Shown: piece after piece, positions 37,071-48,218 of the stretch
Numbering within the stretch: the stretch's first letter is position 1
Layout of the letters: each line of letters begins with the position of its first letter
NCBI GenBank assembly: GCA_947184155.2
Contig: CAMXCT020006575.1
Span: 124,001 to 188,000 of the forward strand
Direction: 5' to 3'
Length of the DNA stretch: 64,000 nt
DNA from: Cladocopium goreaui
Lineage: Eukaryota > Sar > Dinophyceae > Suessiales > Symbiodiniaceae
Notes under the pieces: generated by a model
The model's input: the letters and a program-made list of their open reading frames with translations, nothing else
Databases searched by the model: none
Told to the model about the DNA's origin: nothing
Made by a program: the position numbers and the translations under genes

Positions 37071-38480
37071 CATGTGATATCTCTTCAAAATTTCATGAAA
37101 TCTCTATGACTCTATGACTTTTGAGTCCGCCGGGTGCCGTTTGACCCTGACAAGTTCTTTTTTCCTTTATGTTGAGTGGATCATCCAAGTAGAGCCGTAG
37201 ACCACCAGCCTCCCAAGCACTGCTTGGGGCAGCCGGTTGAAGCATGGCAATAGTGGCCCACAGTGTTTCATCTCATCCCTTCTTATTTTAAGCACACCCT
37301 AAATGGATTGATATACCTTGATCACCTTGAAATGTTAGGCCAGTGGCTTCATGGATCAATGGAGTCTGCTCAGACCGTAGCATGTGGTGCCAGACAATGC
37401 AAACCATTCAAGAACACTGAAGAATGGCCACCAGTGAAGATTTGTCAATGGGACGAGATCAGCGAAACCTGCTGCAAGGAACCTGCTGAACCACCGAACA
37501 AAAGGCTGTCACAGGGAGCTTGGTTTGTGTTACGGGTGGATGTCCATAACATAGAAATCTGATGAAATATGATGAACTATGCAAGTGAGGTCGGCCTGTC
37601 CATGAATGCATCAATCGGAGAGAAACCGAGCTAGTGACTTGGGTCTACCCAAGGTGGTAGGGTAGGAGATGGGTGGGTGAGTGGGTGGGTGGGGGGGTTA
37701 TCAACGTTCATGTTCACATGGTCACATGCTTCATGTCTTGATTGATGCATCGTTGACAAGATCTTCTCCTGCACTTAGCTACATTGACAATATCTTCTTT
37801 TGCATTTGCTAACTATCTCGATGCTACGTCAACAAGATCATCTCGTGCACTTAGCTACGTCAACAAGATCTTCTCTTGCACTTAGGTAGGTATCTTGATG
37901 CTATGTTAACGGCCAGTCTGAGTTCCAAGTCACCACAAATTGAACCTGGGGAACGGAGATTCACGCACTCTCATGCCTCCAACCTTTTTTTAATTGCAGG
38001 AAACAAACTGAAGTGGCTGAGGTGAAGAAGTAAACAAGATTTCGCGCAAGTGCGAATGTCAAAAACTGAGGCGAAACAGCATGTTTCAATAAATGGCATG
38101 GTTTTTTTGACCCCCAAAATGTGATTTTTTTTCCGGAGAATTCACAGGCAAAATCCAGAACACACTGTACTTGCGTGCGTTTTTAGCTCTCCAAAATGTC
38201 TAAAATTCTGCAAATGCCACTTTTCCAAAGTTGATGAAGTCACAAAATCGCAACGACTACACGTTCAGTTCCCGACCCAGGGGGAAGTTTTTGCTAGACC
38301 CGTGCTATGAATTTTTTAGCGCAACCGATGGCAGACAGCAGACCTGTCCAAAACGGGTACTAAGGTAAATGTTGAATGACGGGCAAAAAGGCGATGTAAG
38401 TACGCGGTGGTGGTCCTTGACATGCGCACAATAGATCGTAGATGGTTAGAACCTTTGTCAGGATCCCTGAGAATGATGGT
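37071..38480. other. Mostly non-coding; partial G-rich repeat at 37,660-37,900
   Basis: At 37,660-37,900 a GGGTGGGTGAGTGGGTGGG head is followed by TCAACGTTCATG and three degenerate units ending GATCTTCTCTTGCACTTAG. This is a diverged relative of the 27.2-kb minisatellite. At 37,263-37,562 there is a possible exon containing EWPPVKICQWDEISETCCKE, not assignable. The rest shows nothing I can name. Confidence 0.4.
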
Positions 38481-38539
38481 AGTTGAAGGTTGTTTTGACG
38501 CTCACTTGTTCTGTTGCGCAAGGAGGCTCAATGGAACAT

Positions 38540-38875
38540 TTTTTGTTTTCCGTGGCCAAGATGAATGCATGCAATATTTGCTTTGGTGTGTCTTCTGATT
38601 GCGAGCTTGGTGTTCCGCAGTGTTGCACGCGTGAGAAAGTGGATTTCCGCATTTGCCAAAACTGCTTCGTGAAGGTGAGTTTGTGCATTGCGGCTGGAAG
38701 GTTCGGTGTTTGCTTGTTGTGTTTACCTAGGTTTTGAAATGCCGTGCAGAGGGGGTGTCTCTCAGTGCCCGCACTGCCGGAAGCGCTGGAACGCCCTTCC
38801 TGGGCGGCGGGCTGCAAGGAGGTTCACTGGCGACTTGGACGAGCTTTTAGCCGACCTTGTTGCCAGCCAGTGGAC
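38540..38875 (+). CDS. RING-finger-like protein, two exons (tentative)
   Basis: The first exon (to about 38,673) encodes KMNACNICFG, a CC pair and FRICQNCFVK, then GTGAGT. After about 56 bp ending CCTAG the next segment encodes PCRGGVSQCPHCRKRW and an Arg-rich helix ending near LDELLADL. Together these give C-x2-C, CC, C-x2-C and C-P-x-C with spacing like an atypical RING/zinc ribbon, which would suggest an E3 ubiquitin ligase or another zinc-binding role. Joining at the canonical GT/AG does not keep the C-P-x-C frame, so the border is shifted or irregular. Confidence 0.45.
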
Positions 38876-38879
38876 CGTT

Positions 38880-39015
38880 CTGCTGTTGCCTTTGCCTGTT
38901 GCTTGGCCTCTTGCTTGGTCTGTTGCTTGGCCTGTTGCTTGGCCTGTTTCTTGGCCTGTTCCTTGGCCTGTTGCTTGGCCAGTGGCTTTGCCAGTGGCTT
39001 TGCCTGTTGCCTGTT
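38880..39015 (+). repeat. 12-bp tandem repeat (CCTGTTGCTTGG)n
   Basis: About ten degenerate copies directly downstream of the RING-like exon, probably intronic. Confidence 0.85.
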
Positions 39016-39535
39016 TGGGTTTGGCACCTGTGGCGGTTGCTCTGGGTGTTGCTCTTGTTGTTCTGGTCCTTGGCTGCTGTTTGTTTGAGTTATTGGTGGA
39101 ATTTTTCTTGGCCAGGCAATTGCAGATGGTGGCCAGGATCAACGTGTTTGCTGCTGTTTTCTAAAGTTTATACATTTATACACCTTCGCGATTCCTTTCG
39201 CCAGGAACTCACCATGAAGAGGACTTGCCTGAGGACGCTGTCTGCGTTGATCAGGCGCGCTTGTGCATGAATTTGTTTGGTTGTCGCTCATCATTTGTTG
39301 TGCTGCGTTTATGAGAATCTTACAGCCACAGACCAAGACCGGACCGAGGATTTTTTCGTGTTGTTTTTCATGTTTTTTCCTGTTTTATATCATTCTCCGA
39401 TAATATGAGATTGTCATTTTCATTTCTTTCATTCTCCAATCATGTGCAAGTGTCATTCTGATTTGTTTATCGTGTTTCCTTCATGTGCAATTAAAATCAA
39501 TTAATTATCATGTTCATACTTGTTTTTTCCCCAAG
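39016..39535. other. AT-rich spacer
   Basis: Possible small exon text near 39,190-39,270; two related CATTCTCC-A-AT phrases near 39,390-39,440. Nothing else recognised. Confidence 0.3.
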
Positions 39536-42284
39536 CAGGTTTACCTGTATGGGGTTCTTACTCCTTTCAAAGGGTTGCATCCCTGGGCCGCATGATTTTG
39601 CCTCTGTCTCCGGGCTTGCATCCCACTCTGGGTGCCTTGGGCCGCATGAGTTTACACCTGTCTTCCACTTGTCTTTCACACTTGTCTGCCACTCTGGGTG
39701 CCTTGGGCCGCATGAGTTTACAGTTTACACTTGTATCCCACACCCGCCTCCCACACTTGTCTTTCACACTTGTATCGCACTCTGGGTGCCTTTGGCCGCA
39801 TGAGTTTACACTTGTCTCCCACTTGTCTCCCACACTTGTCTCCCACACTTGTCTCCCACACTTGTCTCCCACACTTGTCTCCCACTCTGGGTGCCTTGGG
39901 CCGCACACTTGTCTCCCGCACTTGTCTCCCACACTTGTCCCACTCTGGGTGCCTTGGGCCGCATGAGTTTACACTTGTCTCCTACTCTTGTCTTCCACAC
40001 TTGTCTCCCACTCTGGGTGTCTGGGGCCGCATGAGTTTACACTTGTCTCCCAGAGTTGTCTCCGACTCTGGTGCCTTGGGCCGCATGAGTTTACACTTGT
40101 CTTCCATTTGTCTCCCACACTTGTCTCCCACCCTGGCTGCCTTGGGCCGCATGAGTTTACACTTGTCTCCCACACTTGTCTCCCACACTTGTCTCCCACT
40201 CTGGATGTCTGGGTGCGCATGAGTTTGCACTTGTCTCCCACTTGTTTCCCACTTGTCTCCCACACTTGTCTCCCACTCCTGATGCCTTGGGCCGCATGAG
40301 TTTACACTTGTCTCCCACTTGTCTCCCACACTTGTCTCGCACTCTGGGTGCCTTGGACTGCATGAGTTTACACTTGTCTTCCATTTGTCTCCCACACTTG
40401 TCTCCCACTCAAGGTGCCTTGGGCCGCATGAGTTTACACTTGTCTCCCACTTGTCTTCCGCGCTTGTCTCCCACTCTGGGTGCCTTGGGCCGAATGATTT
40501 TACACTTGTCTCCCAGTTGTGCCTCACACTTGGATGCCTTGGGCCGCATGAGTTTACACTTGTCTTCCACTTGTCTCCCACACTTGTCTCCCACTCTGGG
40601 TGCCTTGGGCCGCATGAGTTTGCACTTGTCTCCCACTTGTCCCTTGGGCCGTATGAGTTTACACTTGTCTCCTACACTTGTCTTCCACACTTGTCTCCCA
40701 CTCTGGGTGCCTTGGGCCACATGAGTTTATACTTGTCTCCCCCTTGTCTCCCACACTTGTCTCACACTCGGGGTTTCTTGGGCTGCATGAGTTTACACTT
40801 GTCTTCCACTTGTCTCCCACACTTGTCTTTCACTCTGGGTGTCTTGGGCCGCATGAATTTAAACTTATCTCGCACTTGTCTCCCACACTTGTCTCCCACA
40901 CTTGTCTTCCACACTTGTCTCCCACACTTACCCTAGTCTCCCACACTTGTCTCCCACTCTGGGTGCCTTGGGCCGCATGAGTTTACACTTGTCTTCCACT
41001 TGTCTCCCCACTTGTCGCTCACTCTGGGTGCCTTGGGCCGCATGATTTTACACTTGTCTCCCACTTGTTTCCCACTTGTCTCCCACACTTGTCTCCCACT
41101 CCTGATGCCTTGGGCCGCATGAGTTTACACTTGTCTCCCACTTGTCTCCCACACTTGTCTCGCACTCTGGGTGCCTTGGACTGCATGAGTTTACACTTGT
41201 CTTCCATTTGTCTCCCACACTTGTCTCCCACTCAAGGTGCCTTGGGCCGCATGAGTTTACACTTGTCTCCCACTTGTCTTCCGCGCTTGTCTCCCACTCT
41301 GGGTGCCTTGGGCCGAATGATTTTACACTTGTCTCCCAGTTGTGCCTCACACTTGGATGCCTTGGGCCGCATGAGTTTACACTTGTCTTCCACTTGTCTC
41401 CCACACTTGTCTCCCACTCTGGGTGCCTTGGGCCGCATGAGTTTGCACTTGTCTCCCACTTGTCCCTTGGGCCGTATGAGTTTACACTTGTCTCCTACAC
41501 TTGTCTTCCACACTTGTCTCCCACTCTGGGTGCCTTGGGCCACATGAGTTTATACTTGTCTCCCCCTTGTCTCCCACACTTGTCTCACACTCGGGGTTTC
41601 TTGGGCTGCATGAGTTTACACTTGTCTTCCACTTGTCTCCCACACTTGTCTTTCACTCTGGGTGTCTTGGGCCGCATGAATTTAAACTTATCTCGCACTT
41701 GTCTCCCACACTTGTCTCCCACACTTGTCTTCCACACTTGTCTCCCACACTTACCCTAGTCTCCCACACTTGTCTCCCACTCTGGGTGCCTTGGGCCGCA
41801 TGAGTTTACACTTGTCTTCCACTTGTCTCCCCACTTGTCGCTCACTCTGGGTGCCTTGGGCCGCATGATTTTACACTTGTCTCCCACTTGTTTCCCACAC
41901 GTATCTCCCACTCTGGATGTCTTGGAGCGCATGAGTTTACACTTGTCTCCCACTTGTCTCCCACACTTGTCTCCCACTCTGGGTTCTTTGGGCTGAGTTT
42001 ACACTTGTCTCCCACTTGTCTCCCACACTTGTCTCCCACTCTGGGTTCTTTGGGCTGAATTTACACTTGTCTCCCATTTGTCTCCCACACTTGTCTCCCA
42101 CACTTGTCTCCCACTCTGGGTTCCTTGGTTCGCATGTACAATATAATTGAACATTTCTACATCTGTTTGGGGTCAACGCTGGTATAATTTTCCCCTGCCA
42201 GGTGAGGATCTCAACTTCTGATATCACAGGTGCAACTCCCAAAGGTGCGAACTCATGGCGAGCTTCAGCTCCGGGCTGAACACA
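39536..42284 (+). repeat. Satellite-bearing element, copy 2 (order L-array-R-X)
   Basis: Block L (39,536-39,578), the 66/79-bp-type array (39,579-42,128), block R (42,129-42,186) and, directly after R, block X (42,189-42,284). Blocks L, R and X are near-identical to those of copy 1, but X is on the other side. The array contains an 823-bp tandem duplication. Open frames are artefacts. Confidence 0.9.
40229..41874 (+). repeat. 823-bp tandem duplication inside the satellite array
   Basis: Sequence from about 40,229 to 41,051 is repeated at about 41,052 to 41,874 with an 823-bp offset. Variant units (CTCCTGATGCC, GGACTGCATGAG, TACCCTAGTCTCC) recur in the same order, and I saw no difference between copies. 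This is recent compared with the diverged units around it. Confidence 0.88.
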
Positions 42285-42381
42285 GAAATGCCAGAATAGA
42301 TGCCAAATAGACTGTTAGAATTGAGTTGTCCGGGGTGGCTACAGAAGGGTCTTCTACCAATATTTAAAAATACAAAAAAAA

Positions 42382-43451
42382 TACTTTACTTCGTGTGATC
42401 CCCACCATGACATTTATACATTTTCTTACTGGCAAATCTTCTGACATTCTATCTGACATATCTTCTGACATTCTATTTGACATTCTATCTGGCATATCTT
42501 CTGGCATATGATCTGGCATATCTTCTGGCATATCTTCTGGCATTCTATCTGGCAAATCTTCTGGCATTCTATCTGGCATATCTTCTGGCACTATCTGACA
42601 TATCTTCTGGCATTCTATCTGGCATATCTTCTGGCATATATTCTGACATATCTTCTGGCATTCTATCTGACATATCTTCTGGCATACATTCTGACATATC
42701 TTCTGGCATATCTTCTGGCATATCTTCTGGCATATCTTCTGACATATCTATCTGGCATATCTTCTGGCATATTTTCTGGCATTCTATCTGGCAAATCTTC
42801 TGGCATTCTATCTGGCAATCTATCTGGCATATCTTCTGGCATATTATCTGGCATTCTATCTGGCATATCTTCTGGCATATCTTCTGGCATATCTTCTGAC
42901 ATTCTTTCTGACATTCTTTCTAACTTTCTTCTGCACATTCTTTGTCCCATATCTTCCTACATGAGGTTCGGCAGGGAACACTTGGCGTGGATACTCGCGG
43001 TTGAGGTCCGGCAGGGAACACTGGGCGTGGATGGTCGTGGTTGAGGTCCGGCAGGGAACACTGGGCGAGGATGGTCGTGGTTGAGGTCCGGCAGGGAACA
43101 CTGGGCGTGGATGGTCGTGGTTGAGGTCCGGCAGGGAACACTGGGCGAGGATGGTCGTGGTTGAGGTCCGGCAGGCAACATTGGGCGTGGATGGTCGTGG
43201 TTGAGGTCCGGCAGGGAACACTGGGCGTGGATGGTCGTGGTTGAGGTCCGGCAGAGAACACTGTGGATCGCGGGTCGCAGTTGAGCAAGGACGACGAGGA
43301 CGACGAGGAGGACGAGGAGGAGGAGAGGGGGACGAGGCAGGAGGAGGCGGAGGAGGAGGAGGAGAAGGAGGAGGAGGAGGAGAAGGAGGAGAAGGAGGAG
43401 GAGGAGGCAACTGACATAAAATCTAACAACCCTCACCTGGCAGGTGGGGAA
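42382..43451 (+). repeat. Composite minisatellite element, copy 2 (full)
   Basis: Same five-part order as copy 1 at 25.5 kb: left end (TACTTTACTTCGTGTGATCC), 12-bp TCTGGCATATCT-type array to about 42,930, a 40-bp array starting GGTTGAGGTCCGGCAGGG to about 43,270, a GA-rich tract, and right end AATCTAACAACCCTCACCTG. The second minisatellite differs in sequence and length (40 versus 41 bp) but keeps GGTTGAGGTCC, so each copy amplified its own version. Confidence 0.87.
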
Positions 43452-43499
43452 ATACGAAAAAAATACAACCCAAAAATACAAAATCAGAACTGCAGGGTT

Positions 43500-43995
43500 T
43501 GGAAAATACAACTGGTTGGTTTTGTATTTTTTTTGTATTTTGGTTCCTGATTTCCAAAAGTGAACACGGGGTTGGCTCTCTCGCTTATTTTTGATTTTGT
43601 CTTTTCTTTGTATTTTGTATTTTTGAAATTTTGGGTTCGTATTTTTTTTGTTTTTTGTATTTTTGAAATTGTTGATTCGTATTTTTTTTGTATTTTGTAT
43701 TTTTGAGCAATTGCATTCGTATTTTTTTTGTATTTTTTTTGTATTTTTTTTGTATTTTTCCATTACGTCCAAAAAGGCAATTTGTATTTTTGTATTTTTT
43801 TTGTATTTTTCCAGTCCTTCACAGATTGCACTTTGTCCTTTTGTATTTTTTGCGTTCTTTAGACATGCCGTCAAAGAACAAAACCGCGAATCCATCAATG
43901 TATGTTGTATTTTCCTTTTGTTGATAATTTTGCCCTGCTCAGTGTTGTATTTTTTTTTGAAATTTGGAGTTGTATTTTTTTTTTGTATTTTTAAT
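43500..43995 (+). repeat. T-rich TTTTTTGTATTTT tandem region
   Basis: Irregular repeats of TTTTTTTGTATTTTTGAAATT-like units over about 500 bp, following the composite element directly. The complementary strand gives Lys/Asn/Tyr-rich open frames that are not genes. Confidence 0.85.
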
Positions 43996-44044
43996 GATTA
44001 CAGGGTTCACAGTCTGTAGCAGACTTGGGACAACTCAATGTTAG

Positions 44045-44248
44045 AATGTCATAATATAGCCCAGATAGAATGCCAGATAGAATGTCCGGTAGAATCTCAG
44101 ATAAAATGTCAGATCGAATGCCAAAATATATGTCAGACAGAACGTCAGATAGAATGCCAGATAGAACGTTAGATAGAATGCCAGAGAGAACGTCAAAATA
44201 CATGTCAGAATATGTTGGGGATCACTCGAAGAAAGTAATAATTGTTTT
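44045..44248 (-). repeat. Composite minisatellite element, partial inverted copy
   Basis: Inverted monomers (AGATAGAATGCC type) end in a block that is the reverse complement of the composite element's left end (GGGGATCACTCGAAGAAAGT, AATAATTG). Only the left end and first array are present. Confidence 0.8.
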
Positions 44249-44249
44249 T

Positions 44250-44640
44250 TGCTGTGGCTGATCGTTGCAAAATCAAGGAGCTGTACCATGGTAGAGTGCG
44301 TTTGGACGACCCAAGTCTGCGCTTGGAGGCAGCGGAATTTGAGGTCCTTGTCATTGTTGCTACCATGTTTCTGTTGTTATCACATGCTGCAACATCTCCA
44401 AAGGCAATAATTTTCAAACATGACATGTTGAAGCAACCCAAATAAGTCAAGATCTTTTGATGCGAAGATATGCGAAATACTTTTTTCACGTTCTGGAAGA
44501 TGTTTGACGAGCCCGTGTTTAACTCACATGAGGTTGTCAGATACGAGATGCGAGTGCATAGCCTCTGCAATCGTCGCTTGTATGTCCCCAAGCTGCAATC
44601 CCATGGAGTTTGGTCGCCAAAGCAACCCATAGCCTTGACC
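44250..44640 (+). CDS. Two unassigned exon candidates
   Basis: 44,250-44,370 reads CKIKELYHGRVRLDDPSLRL followed by EAAEFEV. 44,500-44,638 reads MFDEPVFNSHEVVRYEMRVH and LYVPKLQSHGVWSPK. Both are protein-like and on the plus strand. No family is recognised. Confidence 0.3.
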
Positions 44641-44989
44641 TGGCCTTAGGCTTTCAAATGCTACCAAGATCGCGTGCGACAAATCAGCCCAAAGGCAGGG
44701 AACTCAAATGCAAACACGTGTTCATGTCCTTGAGAGATGTTGTGAGTTCTGTTTTCTCCAGGCCCGCTTCCAAGTGCCCGTGCGATTTTGGCCCTTGGAC
44801 CCTGTTACGGCAAAGTCCCTTAGCGATCTTGGCTCAGGGTCTTCTTACATGGAGGCAGGCATAGCTATGGCATAACAAAATCTCAACAGTAAACAGTAAA
44901 CGTGCTATATTTGAATAGAAGTGTTGACAGACTGAAGTGCTGTGATATGTGCTATTTTGTGCTATATTGCTCTGATATTTACCATAAGA

Positions 44990-45363
44990 TGTCGGAAAAC
45001 TTCTTGTCCAGCTGCAGGTTCGTACTGGCTTACACCACGACCTGTAGGGGCTCGACCATTCAGCTTCGACCGGCTCAGCCGCAGTTGGGCAAGAACTTTG
45101 TTTGCACCTGATGTTTTGCAGATTGCAGTGTTGGAAGAACCTCCAATGGACACCTCCTTTGGTGTACTTTGGACATCTCCCCTGCAACATCCAAATATAT
45201 CCCCAGTCCACCTTTTTTCGACCACCGTCAGGAAACGACCAAGTCGAGCGACACCAGAAACGATCCCAGCTGATCGACCCGATCCGATCGGCCCAAGCGG
45301 CCCAATCGACCCATGGGCCGATGGAAATGATCCATGGTCTGCAGCCCATAGCGAAAGACCATG
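44990..45363 (+). pseudogene. Possible retroelement ORF1 remnant
   Basis: An open frame ends with a Pro/Asp-rich tail (RPDPIGPSGPIDP, then WADGNDPWSAA). Repeated D-P-W-x-x-x-D-P-W text is something I associate with LINE ORF1 tails in dinoflagellates, but this is weak. It may equally be an exon of an unknown gene. Confidence 0.25.
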
Positions 45364-46440
45364 ATCATCCGAGGCCAGCAGGCACCAGGTTGATGGTGGA
45401 TTGATGGAAGATTGATGATTGGCACCAGCTAGCTCTTTGGATATCATTGGATCTTTGTATCAACTACTTGGCTCAGTAAACCTTTGGGAATGATTGGGTT
45501 AAGCAAAAACCTTTTGGAATTGGTGAGAAGGTCTTCGATGTCTTTTTGATTTTGGATGATTTTGCCTTTTATGGTTGTATGTGAGGGCACAGGAGCATGG
45601 AAACCTTTGACCAGAAACACGTAACTGCTCTCAAGCAAGTTTTGTGAAAAAGGTTTCCGAGAACATAGGAGAAGGAAACATCAACGTGTTTGTTGCTTTT
45701 CTGCGCGCTTCCTGGTGCTTCACTTGCACTGACGTTCAACATCGTGGTTTCGACAAAAAATCCAGTGTTCGTGCCACGCATTTTCTCAATCCACAGGCAT
45801 TTAGATGCCAAACTGATGTGGTTCGATTCATCCTCTAAGCGTGCTGTTGCATCGTCCATGGATATTGCAATGGTCAAATCGGAGTCAAACCTTTTCACTT
45901 TTCACCTTGATGGATAGTGAAAATTGATAAATTGACAAACCAATCCCTGCAGAACGCTCCATGGCGGTCTCGATTTGAGCAAGACAAGCACAATTCCGTT
46001 GTTAGCGCCTCCATTTTGGAGGTACCTGCAGAAGTCAGGAAGTGCCCGTGCGGCATACAGTTTAGCGTTGTTGCAAAATGGAGCAGACAAGGTAGATTGA
46101 CGTAGATTGCTTTCACAGAGATGGTTGCAGGATGTTATAGGACATGATGGATAAAGAATGATAATATGTGCATGGTGTATGTTTGCACCCTTTATGCATC
46201 TGCATTTGTTTTTTGGGCCGGCCATTTTACTGGGCAAATTATGTTGGTCATTTTGCACCATCCCAACACTGCGGCCCCCCCTTGTTTGTTCAGCAAATGC
46301 TGCTTGTGTCGAGCCGCTTTGGTTCGAGTTTCTTTTGCGAGTTTCAGACAGAGGCAGGGAGAAGTTTGGACGCGTCATTTGGACCAGAAGAAGAAATATT
46401 TTTTCGCCATAGGATGTAGTATTGACATGTATTGACATAT
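45364..46440. other. Stretch with a weak exon candidate
   Basis: 45,700-45,917 has coding-like text (LTFNIVVSTKNPVFVPRIF, LDAKLMWFDSSSK). Otherwise nothing assignable. Confidence 0.28.
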
Positions 46441-46450
46441 ATTTGCAATG

Positions 46451-46563
46451 TTCATTGGATTGGTTTTGTTGGGAACAAATTTTAACCGGAACCTCCCAAA
46501 TATTTAATGGTCAAGTCACCATGGTTTCCGGTCAAGATTTTCCCAACAAAACCAATCTGATGA
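46451..46563. mobile_element. Foldback element with 18-bp perfect arms
   Basis: Arms at 46,458-46,475 (GATTGGTTTTGTTGGGAA) and 46,540-46,557 are perfect inverted repeats. Pairing continues imperfectly inside (AACCGGAA with TTTCCGGTC) and outside (TTCAT with ATGAA). The whole ~113 bp could form one hairpin. No second copy was seen in the window. Confidence 0.7.
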
Positions 46564-46960
46564 AAGTGTATTGGACATGCGTCCCATTGTTCACAGTTTT
46601 GTCGGTGAGTTCATGAATGAACTCACTCGATTTGAACTGAGAAAGAATCTGGAAGATATGTGAAGATATCAGACAAAAGATCTGCTATATATATATATTA
46701 TATGTCATATATCTGGAAGAATCTGTATGAAGATATCAAAAAATATGTTTCTTTTGTGTTCAAAAGGACACTTCCGCAGTGCTCTCGGCATCTGGAACAG
46801 CACTTTTGGAACAGCCAGCGTCTGGCGATAGATGCGATAGGCTACTGGGCAAGGCGATGCTTGCAGAGTTCACTCGCTGCATCTATCCAGGCATCCAGAT
46901 TCATCCAGACTTCTGAATGTAGTTTTGAAAGCGAAGAAAACCGTTTCAATATGGTTATGG

Positions 46961-47062
46961 GGTCAATACCTATTAATACCATTTTTAGTGGGATGAACAT
47001 CCATTTACCAGCTATTTTGGGGTTCACCAGGGGTACAAGGGTTTTGACACACTGCCATATCT
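46961..47062 (+). repeat. Dispersed ~105-bp repeat, copy 2
   Basis: Same-orientation match to 13,189-13,297. The MITE-like copy begins 130 bp downstream. Confidence 0.75.
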
Positions 47063-47194
47063 TGAAACCATTGCGACTCTCGGACGGAGTGGATGAAGGC
47101 GGCAGGATCTGTATGGGTTTCCAACATCCTTTAGCAGTCGGTGCCCGCACGGCCCGGACTTCTTCCGACCTGACATGACTCCATCTTGATGTTT

Positions 47195-47300
47195 TATCCT
47201 CTGGTAAACTAACATAACTATGGAAAATCACCATTTTCAATGGGAAAATCCATTATAAATGGCCATTTTCAATAGCTTTTTGTATGTTTACCAGAGGGTA
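47195..47300 (-). mobile_element. MITE-like foldback element, copy 2
   Basis: Reverse-complement match to 11,516-11,619 over the full length, with terminal TATCCTCTGGTAAAC and TTTACCAGAGGGTA. Differences are mostly substitutions and a small insertion near the right arm. Confidence 0.78.
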
Positions 47301-47317
47301 ACTCCACCTTGATGTTT

Positions 47318-47790
47318 TAAGCTTGACCAAGTTGCTGGAAACATCAATTGAAGATGTTCGACAGGTGGCTTCCAGCATCCAGCAGGTGGCAAATCGCTCA
47401 TTGCTTGACACCAGAGACGTTCGCACCTTGGAGCAGGAAAACGGCGAGGAGGCCAGCACAATCCAGCACAAAATGGGCTTCGCAATTCACATCCATCGAA
47501 ACAATGAAACATATCAAAACTACACAAAGAGTCCGGAGGCATGAAAAACTTCAACAATCCTCAAGCTGCACTCTAGTAACAAAAACATTCTGATGTAAGA
47601 AAAGGAACCGCGAAGCTTTGCTGCACGGAGGTACTTTTTTGTTTCTTTGTTCACAGTGAGGATGCCTAGGGAAATGAGGAACTATCTCAACCAGGCCACT
47701 AGGACTGAGAGTCAAGACATCAGCATAGGATTTGACATAGTCATTCCATCTATTTGTTCAATGGTTGCTAGATTCACGACATAGACGATG
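47318..47790 (+). CDS. Unassigned helical exon candidates
   Basis: 47,318-47,500 reads LTKLLETSIEDVRQVASSIQ and further heptad-like text (coiled-coil character). 47,655-47,780 reads MPREMRNYLNQATRTESQDI then SIGFDIVIPSI. Both look like real coding pieces on the plus strand. No family is recognised. Confidence 0.33.
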
Positions 47791-48154
47791 ATTGTTGAAT
47801 GGATCAGCGATTTGGAGTGCCAGGCGCTGAATGCGTCGATGCGCAGAAGCATTCATGCCTTTCGCGGAATTCTGTCAAGGAGACCGCAAAAAGCATTTCT
47901 GCCACACCTTTTTCAACATATTTCATTTGAAAGCGCTTAGGGAAGCTGATTCAACCTCCCCTAGCTTTCGTAACCTACCCCTGGCCTCAAGTGCGCAAGA
48001 TCATTTTTGGACTTAACTGAAGAACATTCCTGGTTGGTGGTTTGGAACATGAATTTTATGACTTTCCCATCATATTGGGAATGTCATTTCATCCCAACTG
48101 ACGGAACTCATATTTTTCAGAGGGGTAGGCTCAACCATCACTGGATTCGTTTAA

Positions 48155-48218
48155 GGGAAAATTTACAGGAAACCATGGTTTTTACCATCAAATATAGGGC
48201 TTTCCTGTAAATTTTCCC
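48155..48218. repeat. Inverted repeat with 18-bp arms
   Basis: GGGAAAATTTACAGGAAA at 48,155-48,172 and its exact reverse complement at 48,201-48,218, with a 28-bp loop. It resembles the MITE-like class but the sequence differs. Confidence 0.85.

Noticed and set aside
32372-42128. Cys/His/Pro-rich or Lys/Gly-rich repeat proteins (up to 371 codons)
   Set aside because: Frames follow from the satellite period; units of 79 bp shift frame and there are no flanking coding signals.
43500-43898. Lys/Asn/Tyr-rich minus-strand protein
   Set aside because: Translation of the T-rich tandem region. Composition is fully explained by the repeat.
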